This document shows, in pieces, positions 35,466 through 47,603 of a DNA stretch of 64,000 bases. Below the pieces are notes generated by a model, which made no database searches, had not been told where the DNA came from, and worked only from the letters and a program-made list of their open reading frames with translations. Positions within the stretch are counted from its first letter, which is position 1; each line of letters starts with the position of its first letter. Source of the DNA: Ignelater luminosus (Eukaryota; Arthropoda; Insecta; Coleoptera; Elateridae); contig VTPC01000454.1 of NCBI GenBank assembly GCA_011009095.1, forward strand, positions 1 to 64,000. The letters are read 5' to 3'. The position numbers and the translations under genes are program-made.

Positions 35466-35689
35466 GATAAAATATTTTTGGCTTGTTTAATATCTAATGT
35501 TGATAAGAAAACTTTTTTAGTTAGACAAACTCAATTGAAAATCCTGAACAACTCAGATAAGCTTACCTAGACTAAAACACAAATCGATTCAAGAAACCAA
35601 GCAAATCCATAAGATCTTTTTGAACCGAACAACCTAACAGAGATCTGAGAGACGAGAGAACTATTAAAGGCGGCGAGCCAACGATTATC

Positions 35690-35959
35690 TTTGGCACGTT
35701 ATTTTACGAAGAAAGTCTTATAATTTGTATGGTTATACTAGAATTAATGATCATATTTATAAGTGACCGTCTGACAACTCGGCGTTAAAACGTAACGCGA
35801 CGGCCTTTCTTTAAAGTCAGTAAAAGAAAACAATGCAATTAGGAGTAAACCGTCGCGCTACGTTCTAACGACGAGTTGCCAGACGGTCACTTTTATGACA
35901 GTTAATTCTTGTATAACAATAAAATTTGTAAGATCTGCTTGGTGAAATGACGTGCCAAA
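35690..35959. mobile_element. 270-bp near-perfect palindrome (fold-back element)
   Basis: Left arm about 35,690-35,812 and right arm about 35,852-35,959 are reverse complements with scattered mismatches. The outer bases are CTTTGGCACG and the inverted CGTGCCAAAA. The core GTGACCGTCTGACAACTCG recurs inverted at about 35,870-35,892. The central loop is about 40 bp and there is no ORF. A non-autonomous transposon is the likeliest explanation; a transcribed hairpin is possible but unsupported. Confidence 0.85.
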
Positions 35960-37439
35960 AGTGGTCACTGGTCTTTAGACTATTAGACGCTTTAACAATT
36001 ATTTTTCAATTTTTAGCAATATTTCTATACTAACACATTTTCGGTTTTAAATTTAACTTTTAATTTACTTGCTATATTAAATCAAATACCAAAAAATCTG
36101 CCTTATTAACGTTTGGCATTCTCTGCTGTTTATTATCAATTTGATAAATGATACTGTTTTTCATAACATACAGAAAACAGGCAAAGAAAGCGACAGCCAC
36201 AAATATTAACACGCGATTAAGTAGTCGACTAGAAATGATATTTACAGATGAAACTATCAGAGGAATTACGTTAAGAGACAGCAAAAAAGTATCAGGAAGC
36301 TTCTAATATCTTTTGCTTACAAAACCCTATCCATCGCGGGTAGAGATATATGTAGAGCAGACCAGGAACCCTCTGAAAACCAGACGCGTTTTCTAGTAGA
36401 ACTAGATGTGTCTAATTTTAAAATTTTCTTTTTAATTTAGCAAACGAAGAGTTCGATTTAATTTTAGTTTTTATTAGCAAACGAAGTTATACTCTTTCGT
36501 CCTTTTCATAAGGTGTTCTGTTTTCGAGTAGACTTATTCTGAAATCTAGCAGTGATACGTCAGTAATGCCAAAGTACCCTACACGACTTTCTAATGTGTT
36601 TATTGTTTGTTTATTGTAGGAAAAGAATTTTTACTTTCTAATAACCTTTAGATATAACCTCGTTTAATGTTTTAAAATGGTTTGTGTAAACAATTGAATA
36701 CGTCAGTTTTTCTAAATCTAACTTATACTACTTCATCGTCAAATACCTTTGGCAGTTTCGTTACTTTTTCATTTCAATTCTATTGGCATTTTTTGTTCTG
36801 CATCTCAAAATAGATAAATAGTAGGCTTCGTTATGCAATCTTGAGCAAAAACGTACAAAATCAGCTTTTTTCTGCATAACTACACATTTCTTAAAATTTT
36901 ATAATTCTTTGACTAATAATTTTTCCTTTGGACAACATTTGAATATTAAAAGAATAACTGCGAAAATAAAGCTTGAAATTTGAAGAACGGCATCAAAAAA
37001 AAACACAGTGAACCCTAAACTTGGTGTGTGAGATGAAGTCTGTCAATCGATTGGTCAAAAACATCTCAGGTGCCATTCATCAAGAAAAATCAAGTATCTG
37101 CTTATCTTCAAATCTCGCCTAGAAACAAAGTACCATTTGAGTATGTAGAAAAAAATTTGATAGAAACGGGTGTCCTTTCCTCAGGATAATTTACTAAATA
37201 TACGCAAAGTCTTGTGGAGATTAATGTTTTTTTTACACAAACTGTTGCGTAAACAATCCCAATTTACCCAATAAAACAGAGGCTGTAGTATAGTAGACAG
37301 GTTCTACACACAACAGTACTTCAAGCTGAGATAAGTTATATGAAATACTAACCTGTGCTACAACGGCAAGAGAATCTTATAGTCACTGACAGTCAGGACG
37401 CTTCAAGGGCGCTGAGATCTTGCTAGCAACGTGCATAAG
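35960..37439. other. AT-rich intergenic region
   Basis: No recognisable gene; the open frame at 36,072-36,284 (minus) is short and hydrophobic. Confidence 0.5.
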
Positions 37440-37690
37440 GACGACAATTTGACGTCGAAAACACGTTAATGTTGTCAAATCAACGTGTCTGGTTGAATTA
37501 ACCACGGTATATTTTCGTAAAAGATTCAACGTGACCTAGTCAAACGTAAAATAACGTTAATTAAACAATATATTGACATACTTTCAACGTCTAAATTGAG
37601 AAAGTCGTTGTTTCTCGCGACACTGACACGTTGACGGACACGTTGGTCCTTGGTTATCCATACATATTATTTCAACGTACGTTGGGTAAG
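37440..37690. repeat. Cluster of CAACGT motifs in both orientations
   Basis: CAACGT or its complement ACGTTG occurs at least six times, for example TCAACGTGTC near 37,477, TCAACGTGAC near 37,528, TTCAACGTCT near 37,580 and CAACGTACGTTGGG near 37,673. Two orientations within 250 bp suggest the terminal part of an unidentified element, but I cannot define borders. Confidence 0.4.
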
Positions 37691-37869
37691 TAATCTTGGT
37701 CTTGTACTATATTGGATTTGTAGGCTAAACTACCACAATCATTGGCATCGCCCCAACTTTAAATCTTGATAGTAAATATTAAATTTATTGATACTGTAAA
37801 TGTAAAAAGACCGTCAACTTTTTGGTAACGTTTTAGAATAATAACAGAATAGTTTTAACATAAGACTAT

Positions 37870-39565
37870 ACTGTTACAGGCTTTTCTTTCTTATACAGTA
37901 CCCAAGAGTTTTTAAGTGCAACATCAAGCATCCACGTAAAAAGGCACCATCACAATTTTCCTCTCTAATAGAAAAGATGTATCTTGATACATTTTCAATT
38001 ATAACGTTAGTACCTCCCATGTATTTATTATATTCACCAATGGCATATGGTCTTGGTACCTGAAAAACTTTTTTCTGCTCTTGTGAGTATCTTTTGACAA
38101 AAGTACAGAACCAACAGAACTGACACCGTATTGCGTTGATGCAAGGGTAACTACATTTTTATCAAGCCAACATATAAACAATTCTCTCTATCTAAAGTTA
38201 AAGCGTATTCGCATCTTTTAAATTGTTGCTTATTTGGCAAAGCACAACTTTCAGGAAAAAGCCGAAAAGTTGCTGATTCTCGTCGATACTGTGAGGAGAT
38301 TTTCTCTGTTAGAGATCAGTTTGTGAGACAACCGAATGAAGTACTTAGCGACCACATTTTGAAACCAAAATGAATGGGCTTTTCACGAATAAACTGTTTA
38401 CACCCGTGCTTTCCAAAGTATTTCACCATTGTCTTATCATAACCCAAATCTTATTCAGAAACAAAATTTTCTAAAAACCGTTGTTTGAGCTTATCCATTA
38501 GTGGTCTCAATTTCCATGCTTTATTCTCTAAATTGGAATGATTGTTGTTAGCACTGTGTAAAAACTGCATAATTGTCAAAAATCTGTTTTATGTCACTGC
38601 ATTGATGTCAAAGGAATTTTGCATATCTTCCTCAGAGTCCTAATAGTATAATTTGCCAGGTAATCTGTTATCACCACTTAAGATCAAAATCGCTATAGCA
38701 GATCTAAGTTTATCAGACGATATATTTGGATTTGGACAGTTTTGTGAACTAAGCATAACGCTGTAATTGTAAAAGTAGTGCACTACTTCATCGCCAATAA
38801 ATAATTCAAACATTTCCACTACGGTTTTATTCACTGAATGGGAATAGTTTGAGGCTGGAAATCTTGAATATCGTAAATCCAAATCTTCGTTGACCTATGA
38901 ATAATTATTGGTACACATTTCAGATGGATAGGCTGTTCGATGTAGTTTTAATATTGCTGATGTTACTCTCCACATCTTCTTTGTGACCAGTATTTCGTAA
39001 AACAATCTTTGCATTGGCTGCTAATTGTTTTTCAGATAGATGATCTATTTCGCAATTATCCTCTTCTCCAGCAGAATCTTCGTCTGTAAGAATACTTGCT
39101 CCTGGAGGTTCAATATACAAACCATCAACATCTAGATCGTCAGAATACGCTATTTGTAACGCTTCCTCAAGTGTGATGCCACTACAATATCAGAAATAAC
39201 ATAAAATAACTATTTGAATACAGACAACAAAAACGCCTAGCGTTACCATATGGTAAAAGGACAAGACAATATATTGCTAGTATTGGTAGCACTAAAATTT
39301 GTTACCTTTTAGTAAAAGATTTTAATCGGTTGGAGACTAATATGTAATTCTATGGCACATTAAGCGGAAAGCCATAATTGATCGAACTGGAATGCTAAGT
39401 TAACTTTTTAAAACGAAATTTACGACTTCCAAAGCATGCACTTGAACAGGAACACACAATAGTAACGTCAGCTACCTAGTAGCCACTGAATTAAATCTAT
39501 AATTAGCGAGACCATAGACCTCTGTTAGCGTTACCATATGGTAACGCAGGGCGCTGATGGGTTAA
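37870..39565 (-). mobile_element. piggyBac-like element, pseudogenised
   Basis: The right end near 39,528-39,565 contains the short palindrome GTTACCATATGGTAAC and ends at TTAA (about 39,560-39,563), the piggyBac target site; reading inward from TTAA the end begins TTAACCCATCAGCGCC. The transposase lies on the minus strand. The left end is not identifiable. The tandem duplication breakpoint (38,473) falls inside this element, so the 5' half of its transposase is duplicated at 44,010-45,095. Confidence 0.8.
37880..39190 (-). pseudogene. piggyBac-like transposase pseudogene
   Basis: Minus strand. N-terminal acidic segment 'EEALQIAYSDDLD', 'SILTDEDSAGEEDNCEIDHL' (39,120-38,920), then 'LRYSRFPASNYSHSVNKTV' and 'MFELFIGDEVVHYFYNYSVM' (38,876-38,760), 'NPNISSDKLRSAIAILILSG' (to about 38,680), 'NYSQ'-type blocks of the DDE_Tnp_1_7 family, then after frameshifts 'MVKYFGKHGCKQFIREKPI' (about 38,430-38,370) and 'KVFQVPRPYAIGEYNKYMGG' (about 38,080-38,015, spanning the catalytic Asp region). 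Family members cut and paste at TTAA. Multiple stops and frameshifts make it inactive. Confidence 0.85.
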
Positions 39566-42242
39566 GTGACTTTGAGGTTGAAATTTGTTCAAAATATCCT
39601 AAATTTTGAAAAACCAACCCCACGATTGATAGAAAAATTGACTAATATTTTACTGCATTTTTACTATAACTAGTAGATTCCAATTGTAACCTAGGACATG
39701 CAGTTCCCTACGTGCCTTAGTTCTGATGTCTACATTACTTTGATTTTCTTCTCCACTGTGTTATTTATAAAGTTAATTTAAGGTAAATATGGCTTACCTT
39801 AATTTTGTCAACTAAACAGATTGACCTATTAAGAAGACATTCAAACTTAATTTTACCCTAATTTGCTACTGGGGAAGACGAGGCTTTTCATAAGATCGAA
39901 GCCAGCCTGTAGAATTGCACATAAGGTGACAAAACAAAAGATTAGAACATTGACCAAGCAATAACACAAAGAACGTTGAAAGATAGCCGGACAGAGACGG
40001 CCTTTTTGCTGTAGATTCCTTAGATAGATAGATAACCTACATAGAATAAGTAAGTACCACATCAAATGGGGATTAACAGGGCATTGTTAGCTGAATTAAG
40101 AACCACTTTAATATTAAAGATTGTACAAAATTCAGCGTGCAGAGACTACCATGAGGAAGAAGGAACTCCAATGCACATATTCCACTATGATGGAAAAAAA
40201 ATGTGGAATAGCTCATAGCATTGGGAGGTCTGAAGTGCAAAGTATATCTTTTAATTTGCATTAATACTAGATTCTTCAACTTTCTGTTATTGGCAATAGG
40301 CCAATAGTTCAATACTAGGTACTAATTCCATGTTATATAAGCCTATTTTGTCTAATGTCATTTTTATCTGCATACGCATTCTTTAATTCAAATAACCTGC
40401 TTATCTTGTGACTTTGTTAATTACCATTTTCGTAATTAATAACTCAGTTATAGAGAAAGTAAGGTTATAGAAAATGTACTGGTTTAGTGAATTATGTGAA
40501 TGCTTACATGCTAAGTAAGTTCACAGTTTCAACTTGACCAGTACATTTACAAATGTAATTTATCGAGTAGCATTCTAATTGCATTCACTGAATTTATCTC
40601 GATAGTACTAAAGGCTCGGAGACTGGTTACAGCATCTAGAGCACCTAAACCATCTGGATCAAGAGTGGGAATCTATAGTCTTCAACCTTGACTTTAGATT
40701 TTTATTGTAGTAAACACAACTTCAAGAGCAAATTTTATATCAGGGGAAAAGCTTATTAAAGAACATGGACCGTACAATAACAAATGCAAAAAATTAGTTT
40801 GCTCGAATAAAGTTATTGCACAGATTTATCAATTGCCACGAGTATTATTTTCTATCAAACATTTTTGTGTAACGTTTTAATGATATTTCACAAGGTAGGT
40901 GGTTCTTTGCAAAAGCGCGTATTGTACAGGTTCAGTAGACACAAGCTGATGAGTTATAGCGTGTGGGCATACTACTGTTTACGTTCAGGTGAGCTCTGAA
41001 ACACCATCATTACTGAAAGACCGAGAAAGTACACACTGGATTTACCTTCTGGATTTGAAGCGAACTTAAGTTACCCGGTCAGTAGACTAGCTATTACTGA
41101 ACATTAAAATTGTTTAAAATATTAGATTAGCTTAGTTTACAGAAAAGATAAATTAATGTATTAACACTTTTTTACTGAACACTACATTTTGTTCTACTCA
41201 ATTCTCTTGGTAATTGTATGCCTCATTTGTGTTGGAGTAAAATTTCATATATCGTTTTAATTTTTAATAATTTTACACAGCACCTTATTAGATAATGGGT
41301 GCCGAAGTCCGAACCTTCTTGTGACCCCCCGCGTTGACGTGCGACAACTACACAGCATTCTTCACGAATGTAACTTTATATAGCGAACTTGAAACAGTAA
41401 GGTGAAAGTTCAACAGGTTTTTCTATAACAAGATTTTTTTATAAATTTAATCATTTCAGATTTTATCGTCAATAAAGTAAACCTGACCAAACTAATGTAA
41501 TATATTGGTTTTGACACAATAATGCATAATAATGATGTTTTTATTTTTATTTTTCTTTGCGAAAGATTATACTTATTAATTCAGATTAAGTGGAACATAC
41601 CAAGACGTAAAGATGAAAACGTAACAAGTTCTTTGCCTGGAAATTTTTTTTTATTTATTCATATTTAGAATCTCACGACTACATCTTGCCAAATTTTAAT
41701 TTTTAATATTATAGAACTGTTTCAAAAACAATTTGCTTTTTAATATTGCTCATCATAATGCGTATATAATTCGGTAGCACGTTATATAATTCACAGGTGT
41801 GCCTATATCGATATTTTACATTATATTAAAGATGTACATAAACCAGTTAAGAAATCGTTCACCAACAATAAAATCCTCCTTCGCAGCTTATAAATTATAT
41901 TAAAACACATACTTTTGATGTTCATTTGCATTATTTTAATGTATTTTTCTACTAATACTTTTATAAACCGATAACACAATTTCGTAACTTATTTCCTAAT
42001 TATTACACTGCATTTAAACTCGTTATCGTTGAAGACAAAAACCACAGTAATCCTACAAATGAGAGGGGATATCGTGCACCTTGCACTTTTAAAAATCATT
42101 TTATTATGTCAATTCTGAAATCATCAAAAGGTTAACACAGTTTTAAAACCTAAATTTTTTAGTATATGCAAATTATGTAATACGTAACAACCCAACCTCG
42201 ATTTAAACAAATCGTTTTTTTTACTCTAGTAGGGATGATGAG
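39566..42242. other. Upstream region of Tweedle gene 1
   Basis: Non-coding. Duplicated at about 45,096-47,539 with many substitutions and indels. No ORF is conserved between the copies, so I read it as intergenic and promoter-distal DNA. Confidence 0.6.
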
Positions 42243-42250
42243 TATTTAAA
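42243..42250 (+). promoter_or_regulatory. TATA box of Tweedle gene 1
   Basis: TATTTAAA lies 66 bases before the ATG and is conserved at 47,540-47,547 upstream of the second copy. A start of transcription about 30 bases downstream would give a leader of about 35 nt. Confidence 0.65.
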
Positions 42251-42308
42251 GACGAACCTGACGTTCTGAAAGCATCACATCTGCATTGTGTATCAAACAA
42301 CAATCATC

Positions 42309-43255
42309 ATGAGATCTCTAATAGTAAGTATTTATTGAACACTTTGAAGAATAGTTAAATAAATGTACAATTTCTTTTTCAGATTGTTTTAGGAGTAGTT
42401 GCAGGAGTTTTCGCTCTTCCCAGGCCCGGAAAATTAGATGATCTTCCAGTTCAACCTTCTGGAAGTTACCTTCCCGTTCAACCTTCTGGAAGTTACCTTC
42501 CCGGAGTAGCGACCACTGTGCTTGAACCTTCACATTCAACAAATATCTTTGAACAAACTCTAGTAGGAACAGCATTGACTGGAATTACCGATGGACTAAC
42601 AACTGGTGGAATTACTGGTGGACTCACAACTGGTGGAATTACAGGTGGACTTGTTACCGGATATACTGGTGGATTTGTAAATGGATATACCAATGACGTT
42701 ATCAATGGAAACTTACATCATGACCAAAGACATTTCTATTTTTATTCTGCTCCCGATGATGAACCGGCTGCTCGTCTTCGTGTCTACGTCGAACCAACAT
42801 CTCAAAGAAATACCAAAATCATCTTTGTTAAAGCGCCTAGTTACGGTGGTGTCATTCCTGAAGTTATCGCACCTCCATCTGAAGCTGTGGACCGAACTAA
42901 AATCTACGTTTTGGTCAAGAAACCTCAACACGATGGTGCAGTCACCATTCCAGCATCCTTGGGAGTTAAACAAGCCCAACCAGAAGTATTCTTTATTAAA
43001 TACCATAATCACCATGAAGCTGAAGCTGCTGTTAATCAAGGACTTAGTGGAGCTCATATTGGTACACCTTTGCACAATTTAGGTAATGAACAAACCTTCG
43101 TCAGAACTTTAGGTAGCAGTCATGGTGGTATTGGATTTACTGGAGGTGTCACATCCGTTACTGGTGGTGTATCGTTCCCTGGACCCATTGTAGATGCCCG
43201 ATCTTATACTAAATATGGACCACCAGGTGAAAGTGGACCTTACAAGAAGAAATAA
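42309..43255 (+). CDS. Tweedle (DUF243) cuticle protein, copy 1, two exons
   Basis: Secreted structural protein of the insect cuticle. Exon 1 is 42,309-42,323 ('MRSLI'); the intron 42,324-42,382 starts GTAAGT and ends TTTTCAG; exon 2 is 42,383-43,255. The product is 295 residues. Signal peptide 'MRSLIIVLGVVAGVFA' is residues 1-16. Next come a duplicated 9-residue unit ('PVQPSGSYL'), a Gly/Thr-rich segment with 'GGLTTGGIT' repeats (about 75-100), then the Tweedle domain from about 122 ('FYFYSAPDDE') with blocks 'KIIFVKAPS' (150-158), 'KIYVLVKK' (178-185) and 'PEVFFIKY' (205-212), and a Gly-rich tail. No chitin-binding R&R motif is present. The short first exon ending inside the signal peptide is typical of cuticle protein genes. 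Family assignment is firm; which named Tweedle it is cannot be said. Confidence 0.93.
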
Positions 43256-44009
43256 GTGCAATTTAGTCAGAATGTTTTGATTTATCGTGTTTGTTTATGA
43301 TTCTAAGCAACTGTTAAGCTGTGATTAAGCAAGTCTATCTCATTTTTAAAAGATTGACTGATCTATCTCCTCAATTAATTAAAACTGAACATCATAAGCA
43401 AATTTGTCATGTGTGTATAATCTTATGTACCTACTACACAAAACTGTAAATGCTCATCATTCTCATTTTACAGATGTACCATACTTAGATATAGTAAACA
43501 ATATTGTTTTTACATCAAGCTTTTATTTTATTAACCTTTTTAAATGGAATTATTATTCCAATACCATTCAGGCTAGTAACATACCCTGAAAAGCTTTACA
43601 GAGACAAAATTAGTACTACTACTTATTGCAGAGTTAGTTGTAAAGGAGAAAATTAAATCAAAAGAATCTCTCCTCACAAAGTTCCTTATAACTCCAAAGA
43701 AAGCAATAATAATTTATGAAACTCGTACAAGAATTAAAGATGTTGAATATGATAGTTCACGACCGATGGTAAAATGACAAATAAATATCATTCTGATATT
43801 TTACTTTGGATATTTGACGATGTAATTTAAAATTGCACGTATCAATAAAATACAGTCTACGATGTATTAACACCTTTATGCTAAATTTAGTTGTTGCTAT
43901 GAACCACACTTGTATGATGTAACTCTAAAAGTCAGGAATTAGAAATATTCACCAGTACATTTGTATCGTATAAGAAGGTAAAAGGTAACATTTTAGCAAT
44001 AGAAAAATC
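43256..44009. other. 3' flank of Tweedle gene 1 and duplication junction
   Basis: Contains an AATAAA at 43,844-43,849, about 590 bases after the stop codon, a candidate poly(A) signal also conserved in copy 2. A plus-strand stretch at about 43,600-43,775 reads 'KSKESLLTKFLITPKKA' and stays open in both copies, but the copies differ mainly by amino-acid-changing substitutions and I do not recognise it. The junction of the two duplication units lies at about 43,990-44,010. Confidence 0.5.
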
Positions 44010-45095
44010 AAAAACCGTTGTTTGAGCTTTTCCCATTAGTGGTCTCAATTTCCATGCGTTATTCTCTAAATTGGAATGATTGTTGTCAGCACAGTGTAGA
44101 AACTGCATAATTGTCAAAAATCTGTTTTATCTCGTTGCATTGATGTCAAAAGGATTTTGCATATCTTCCTTGGAGTCCTAATGGTATCATTTGTCAGGTA
44201 ATCTGTTATCACCACTCAAGATCAGAATTGCTATAACAGATCTAGGTGCATCAGACGATATATTTGGCTTTGGGCAGTTTTTGAACTGAGCATAACACTG
44301 TAATTGTTCCACGAAGTAGTGCACTACTTCATCGTCAATAAATAATTCGAACATTTTCATACGGTTTTATTCACTAAATGGGAATAGTTTGAGGCTGGAA
44401 ATCTTAAATATCGTAAATCCAGATCTCCGTTGACCCATGAATAATTATTGGTACACATTTCAGATGGATAGGCTGTTCCAGTATGGTTGCCAATATTCGA
44501 TATAGTTTGAATATTGCTAATTTCACTATCCACATCTTTAGTGTGACCAGTGTTTCGTAAAACAATCTTTGCATTGGTTGCTAATTGTTTTCCAGATAGG
44601 TGATCTATTTTGTAATCATCCTCTTCTCCAGTAGAATTTTTTTCTGTAAGGATACTTGCTCATCATCATCTAGATCGTCAGAATACGCTATTTGTAACGC
44701 TTCCTCAAATGTGATGCCACTACAATATGAGAAATAACATAAAAGAACTATTAGAATGTAGGCAACGCCTAGCGTTATCATGTGATAAAAGGACAAGAAA
44801 ATATATTACTAGTACAGGTAGCACTGAAATTTGTTACCTTTTAGTAAAATATTTTAATGGGTAGAGACTAATATATAATTATATGGCAAAGATATTTTAC
44901 TTGCATTAAGCGAAAAGCCATGGTTGATCAAACTGGAATGCTAAGTTAACGTTTTAGAACAAAATTTACCACATCTCAAGCATGCACTTGCACTGGAATA
45001 CGCAATGGTAACGTCATCTACCTAGCTGCCAACGAATTAAATCTATATTTAGCGAGACTATAGACCATATGGTAACGCAAGGTGCTAATGAGTTA
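44010..45095 (-). pseudogene. piggyBac-like transposase, duplicated N-terminal part
   Basis: Same reading as 38,473-39,565: 'EEALQIAYSDDLDDDEQ', 'GEEDDYKIDHLSGKQLATN' and 'LRYLRFPASNYSHLVNKTV', then frameshifted sequence to 'KLKQRFL', where the duplication boundary cuts it. The TTAA-proximal end is at about 45,090. It lacks the catalytic domain and carries its own extra mutations, so it decayed independently after the duplication. Confidence 0.8.
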
Positions 45096-47539
45096 AATGA
45101 CTTTGAGATTGAAATTTGTTCAAAATATCCTAAATTTTGAAAATCTAACCCCACGATTGATGGAAAAATTGACTAATATTTTACTGCGTTTTTACTATAA
45201 CTAGTAGATTCCAATTGTAATCTAAAAGATGCAGTTCCCTACGTGCCTTAGTTCTGATGTTTACAGTACTTTGATTTTCTTCTCCACTGTGTTACTTATA
45301 AAGCTAATTTAAGGTAAATATCGCTTACCTTAATTTTGTTAAGTAAACCAATTGACTTATTAAGAGGATATGCAAACGTAATTTTACCCTAATTTGCTAC
45401 TGGGGAAGAAGCCGTCCGCTTCACGAAGGTTGAGGAGACGAAGCTTGTCATAAGATCGAAGCGAGCCTGTAGAATGGCACATGAGGTAACAAAGCAGGAG
45501 ATTAGAACATTGACCGAGCAATAGCACAAAGAACATTGAGAGATAGCGGAACAAAGATGGCATTTTTGCTGTAGGTTCCTTAAAAAAGTCGTAGATAACC
45601 TACATAGAATAAGTAAGTACGATATGAAATGAAGATTAACAGAGTATTATTAGTTGAATTAAGCTCCACTTTAATATTAAGAATTGTACAAAATTCAGCG
45701 TGAAGAGAGTACGATGAGGAAGAAGGAACTCCAATGCACATATTCCACTATTATGGAAAATTAAATGTGGAATAGCTCAGAGCACTGAAAGGTCCAAAGT
45801 TCAAAGTATATCTTTTTATTTGCATTAATACTAGATTATTCAGCTTTCTGTTATTGGTAATAGGGCAATAAATAGTTCTACTATAGGTACTAATTCCATT
45901 CTATATAACCCTATTTTGTCTATTGCCATTTTTATGTGTATATGCATCCTTTAATTTAAATAACCTACTTACCTGGTGACTTTGTTAATTACCATGTTCG
46001 TAATTTATAACTCAGTTGTAGAGAAAGTATTAATAAAAGAATTTTAGACATTTTTTATACAGGTAAGATAAAATGTTGTACTGGTACAGTGAATTATGTA
46101 AATGCTTACATGCGAGGTAAGTTCAAAGTTTCAACTTGAGCAGTACATTTGCAAATGTAATTTATCGAGTAGCATTCACTGAATTCATCCCGACAGTACT
46201 TACTAATGGCTCGGAGACTGGTTACAGCATCTGGAGCACCTAAACCATCTGGGTCAATAGTTGAAACCTACAGTCTCGGCCTTGGCTTGAGATTTTTATT
46301 GTAGTAAACACAATTTCAAGAGCAAATTTTATATTAGGGAAAAAGCTTATTAAAGAACACGAGTATTATTTTCTATTAAACATTTTTGTGTAACGTTTTA
46401 ATGATGTTTCACAAGGTAGGTGGTTCGTTGTAAGAGCGCGTATTGTACACGTTCAGTAAACACAAGCTGCTGAGTTATAGCGTGTGGGCATACTACTGTT
46501 TACGTTTAGGTGACCTCTGAACCACCATCATTGTTGAAAGACAGAGGAAATACACCTTGGATTCACCTTCTGGATTGAAACCGAACTTAAGTTACCCGAT
46601 CAGTAGACTAGCTATTACTAAACATTAAAATTGTTTAAAATATTGGATTAGCATATTTTACAGAAAGAATAAATTAATGTATTAACACTTTTTTACTGGA
46701 TACTACATTTTGTTCTACTCATTTCTTTTGGTAATTTTATGCCTCATTTGTGTTGGAATAAAATTCCATATATTAATTATTTTAATTTTTAACAATTTTA
46801 CGCAGTGCCGAAGTCCGAATCTTCTTGTGACCCCCGCGTTGACGTGCGACAATTACAAACCATTCTTCACGCATGTAACTTTATATAGCAAACTTTCAAT
46901 AGTAAGGTAAAAGTTCAACAGGTTTTTCTACTATAACAAGATTTTTTTTATAAATTTAATCATTTCAGATTTTATCGTCAATAAAGTAAACCTGACCAAA
47001 CTAACGTGATATATTGGTTTTGACACAATAATGCATAATAATGAAGGTGTTTTTATTGGTATTTTTCTTTTGCGAAAGATTATACTTATTAATTCAGATT
47101 AAGTGGAACGTACCAAGACGTAAAAGTGAAAACGTAACAATTTATTTTTCAGAAAAATTTTGTTTATTTATTCATATTTAGAATCTCACGACTACATCTT
47201 GCCAAATTTTATTTTTTAATGTAATAGAACAGTTTCAAAAACAATTTGCTTTTTAATATTGCTCATCATAATGCGTATATAATTCGGTAGCACGTTACAT
47301 AAGTCACAGGTGTGCCTATATCGATATTTTACATTCTATTAAAGATGTAACAGAAACCAGTTAAGAAATCGTTCAACAATGAAATCGTCCATCGCAGCTT
47401 CTAAATTATATTAAATCATCAAAGGTTTAACACAGTTTTAAAACCCAAGCTTTTTAGTATATGCAAATTACATAAATACGTAACAATGCAACCTCGATTT
47501 AAAAAAATCGTTTTTCAGCTCTAGTAGGGATGATCAGTA
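45096..47539. other. Upstream region of Tweedle gene 2
   Basis: Non-coding counterpart of 39,566-42,242, shortened by about 290 bp in total through the two missing segments. No independent gene is seen. Confidence 0.6.
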
Positions 47540-47547
47540 TTTAAAGA
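47540..47547 (+). promoter_or_regulatory. TATA box of Tweedle gene 2
   Basis: TATTTAAA, 64 bases before the ATG, in a block (AAAGACGAACCTGACGTTCT) identical to that of gene 1. Confidence 0.65.
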
Positions 47548-47603
47548 CGAACCTGACGTTCTGAAAGCATCACATTTGCTTTGTGTGTCAAACAACAATC
47601 ATC

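Larger units (their letters stand above)
38473..43990. repeat. Tandem duplication, unit 1 (about 5.5 kb)
   Basis: Collinear with 44,010-49,283 in the same orientation. Homology begins at AAAAACCGTTGTTTGAGC inside the piggyBac transposase and ends about 730 bp after the Tweedle stop codon. Unit 1 holds about 215 bp (41,903-42,118) and about 75 bp (near 40,765-40,840) that unit 2 lacks, with short sequence identities at the break sites. Flanking DNA differs noticeably between units, while the Tweedle exon core is identical. Confidence 0.92.

Noticed and set aside
42493..43082. Overlapping ORFs on both strands across the Tweedle exons (e.g. 42,681-43,082 plus; 42,713-43,075 minus; 42,493-42,705 minus)
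   Set aside because: They are identical in both duplicates only because the DNA is identical. The Tweedle frame has a signal peptide, splice sites and family motifs; these shadows have none.
43600..43775. Conserved open stretch downstream of both Tweedle genes as a small gene
   Set aside because: No start codon or family match, and the two copies differ mainly by amino-acid-changing substitutions, which argues against a maintained protein.
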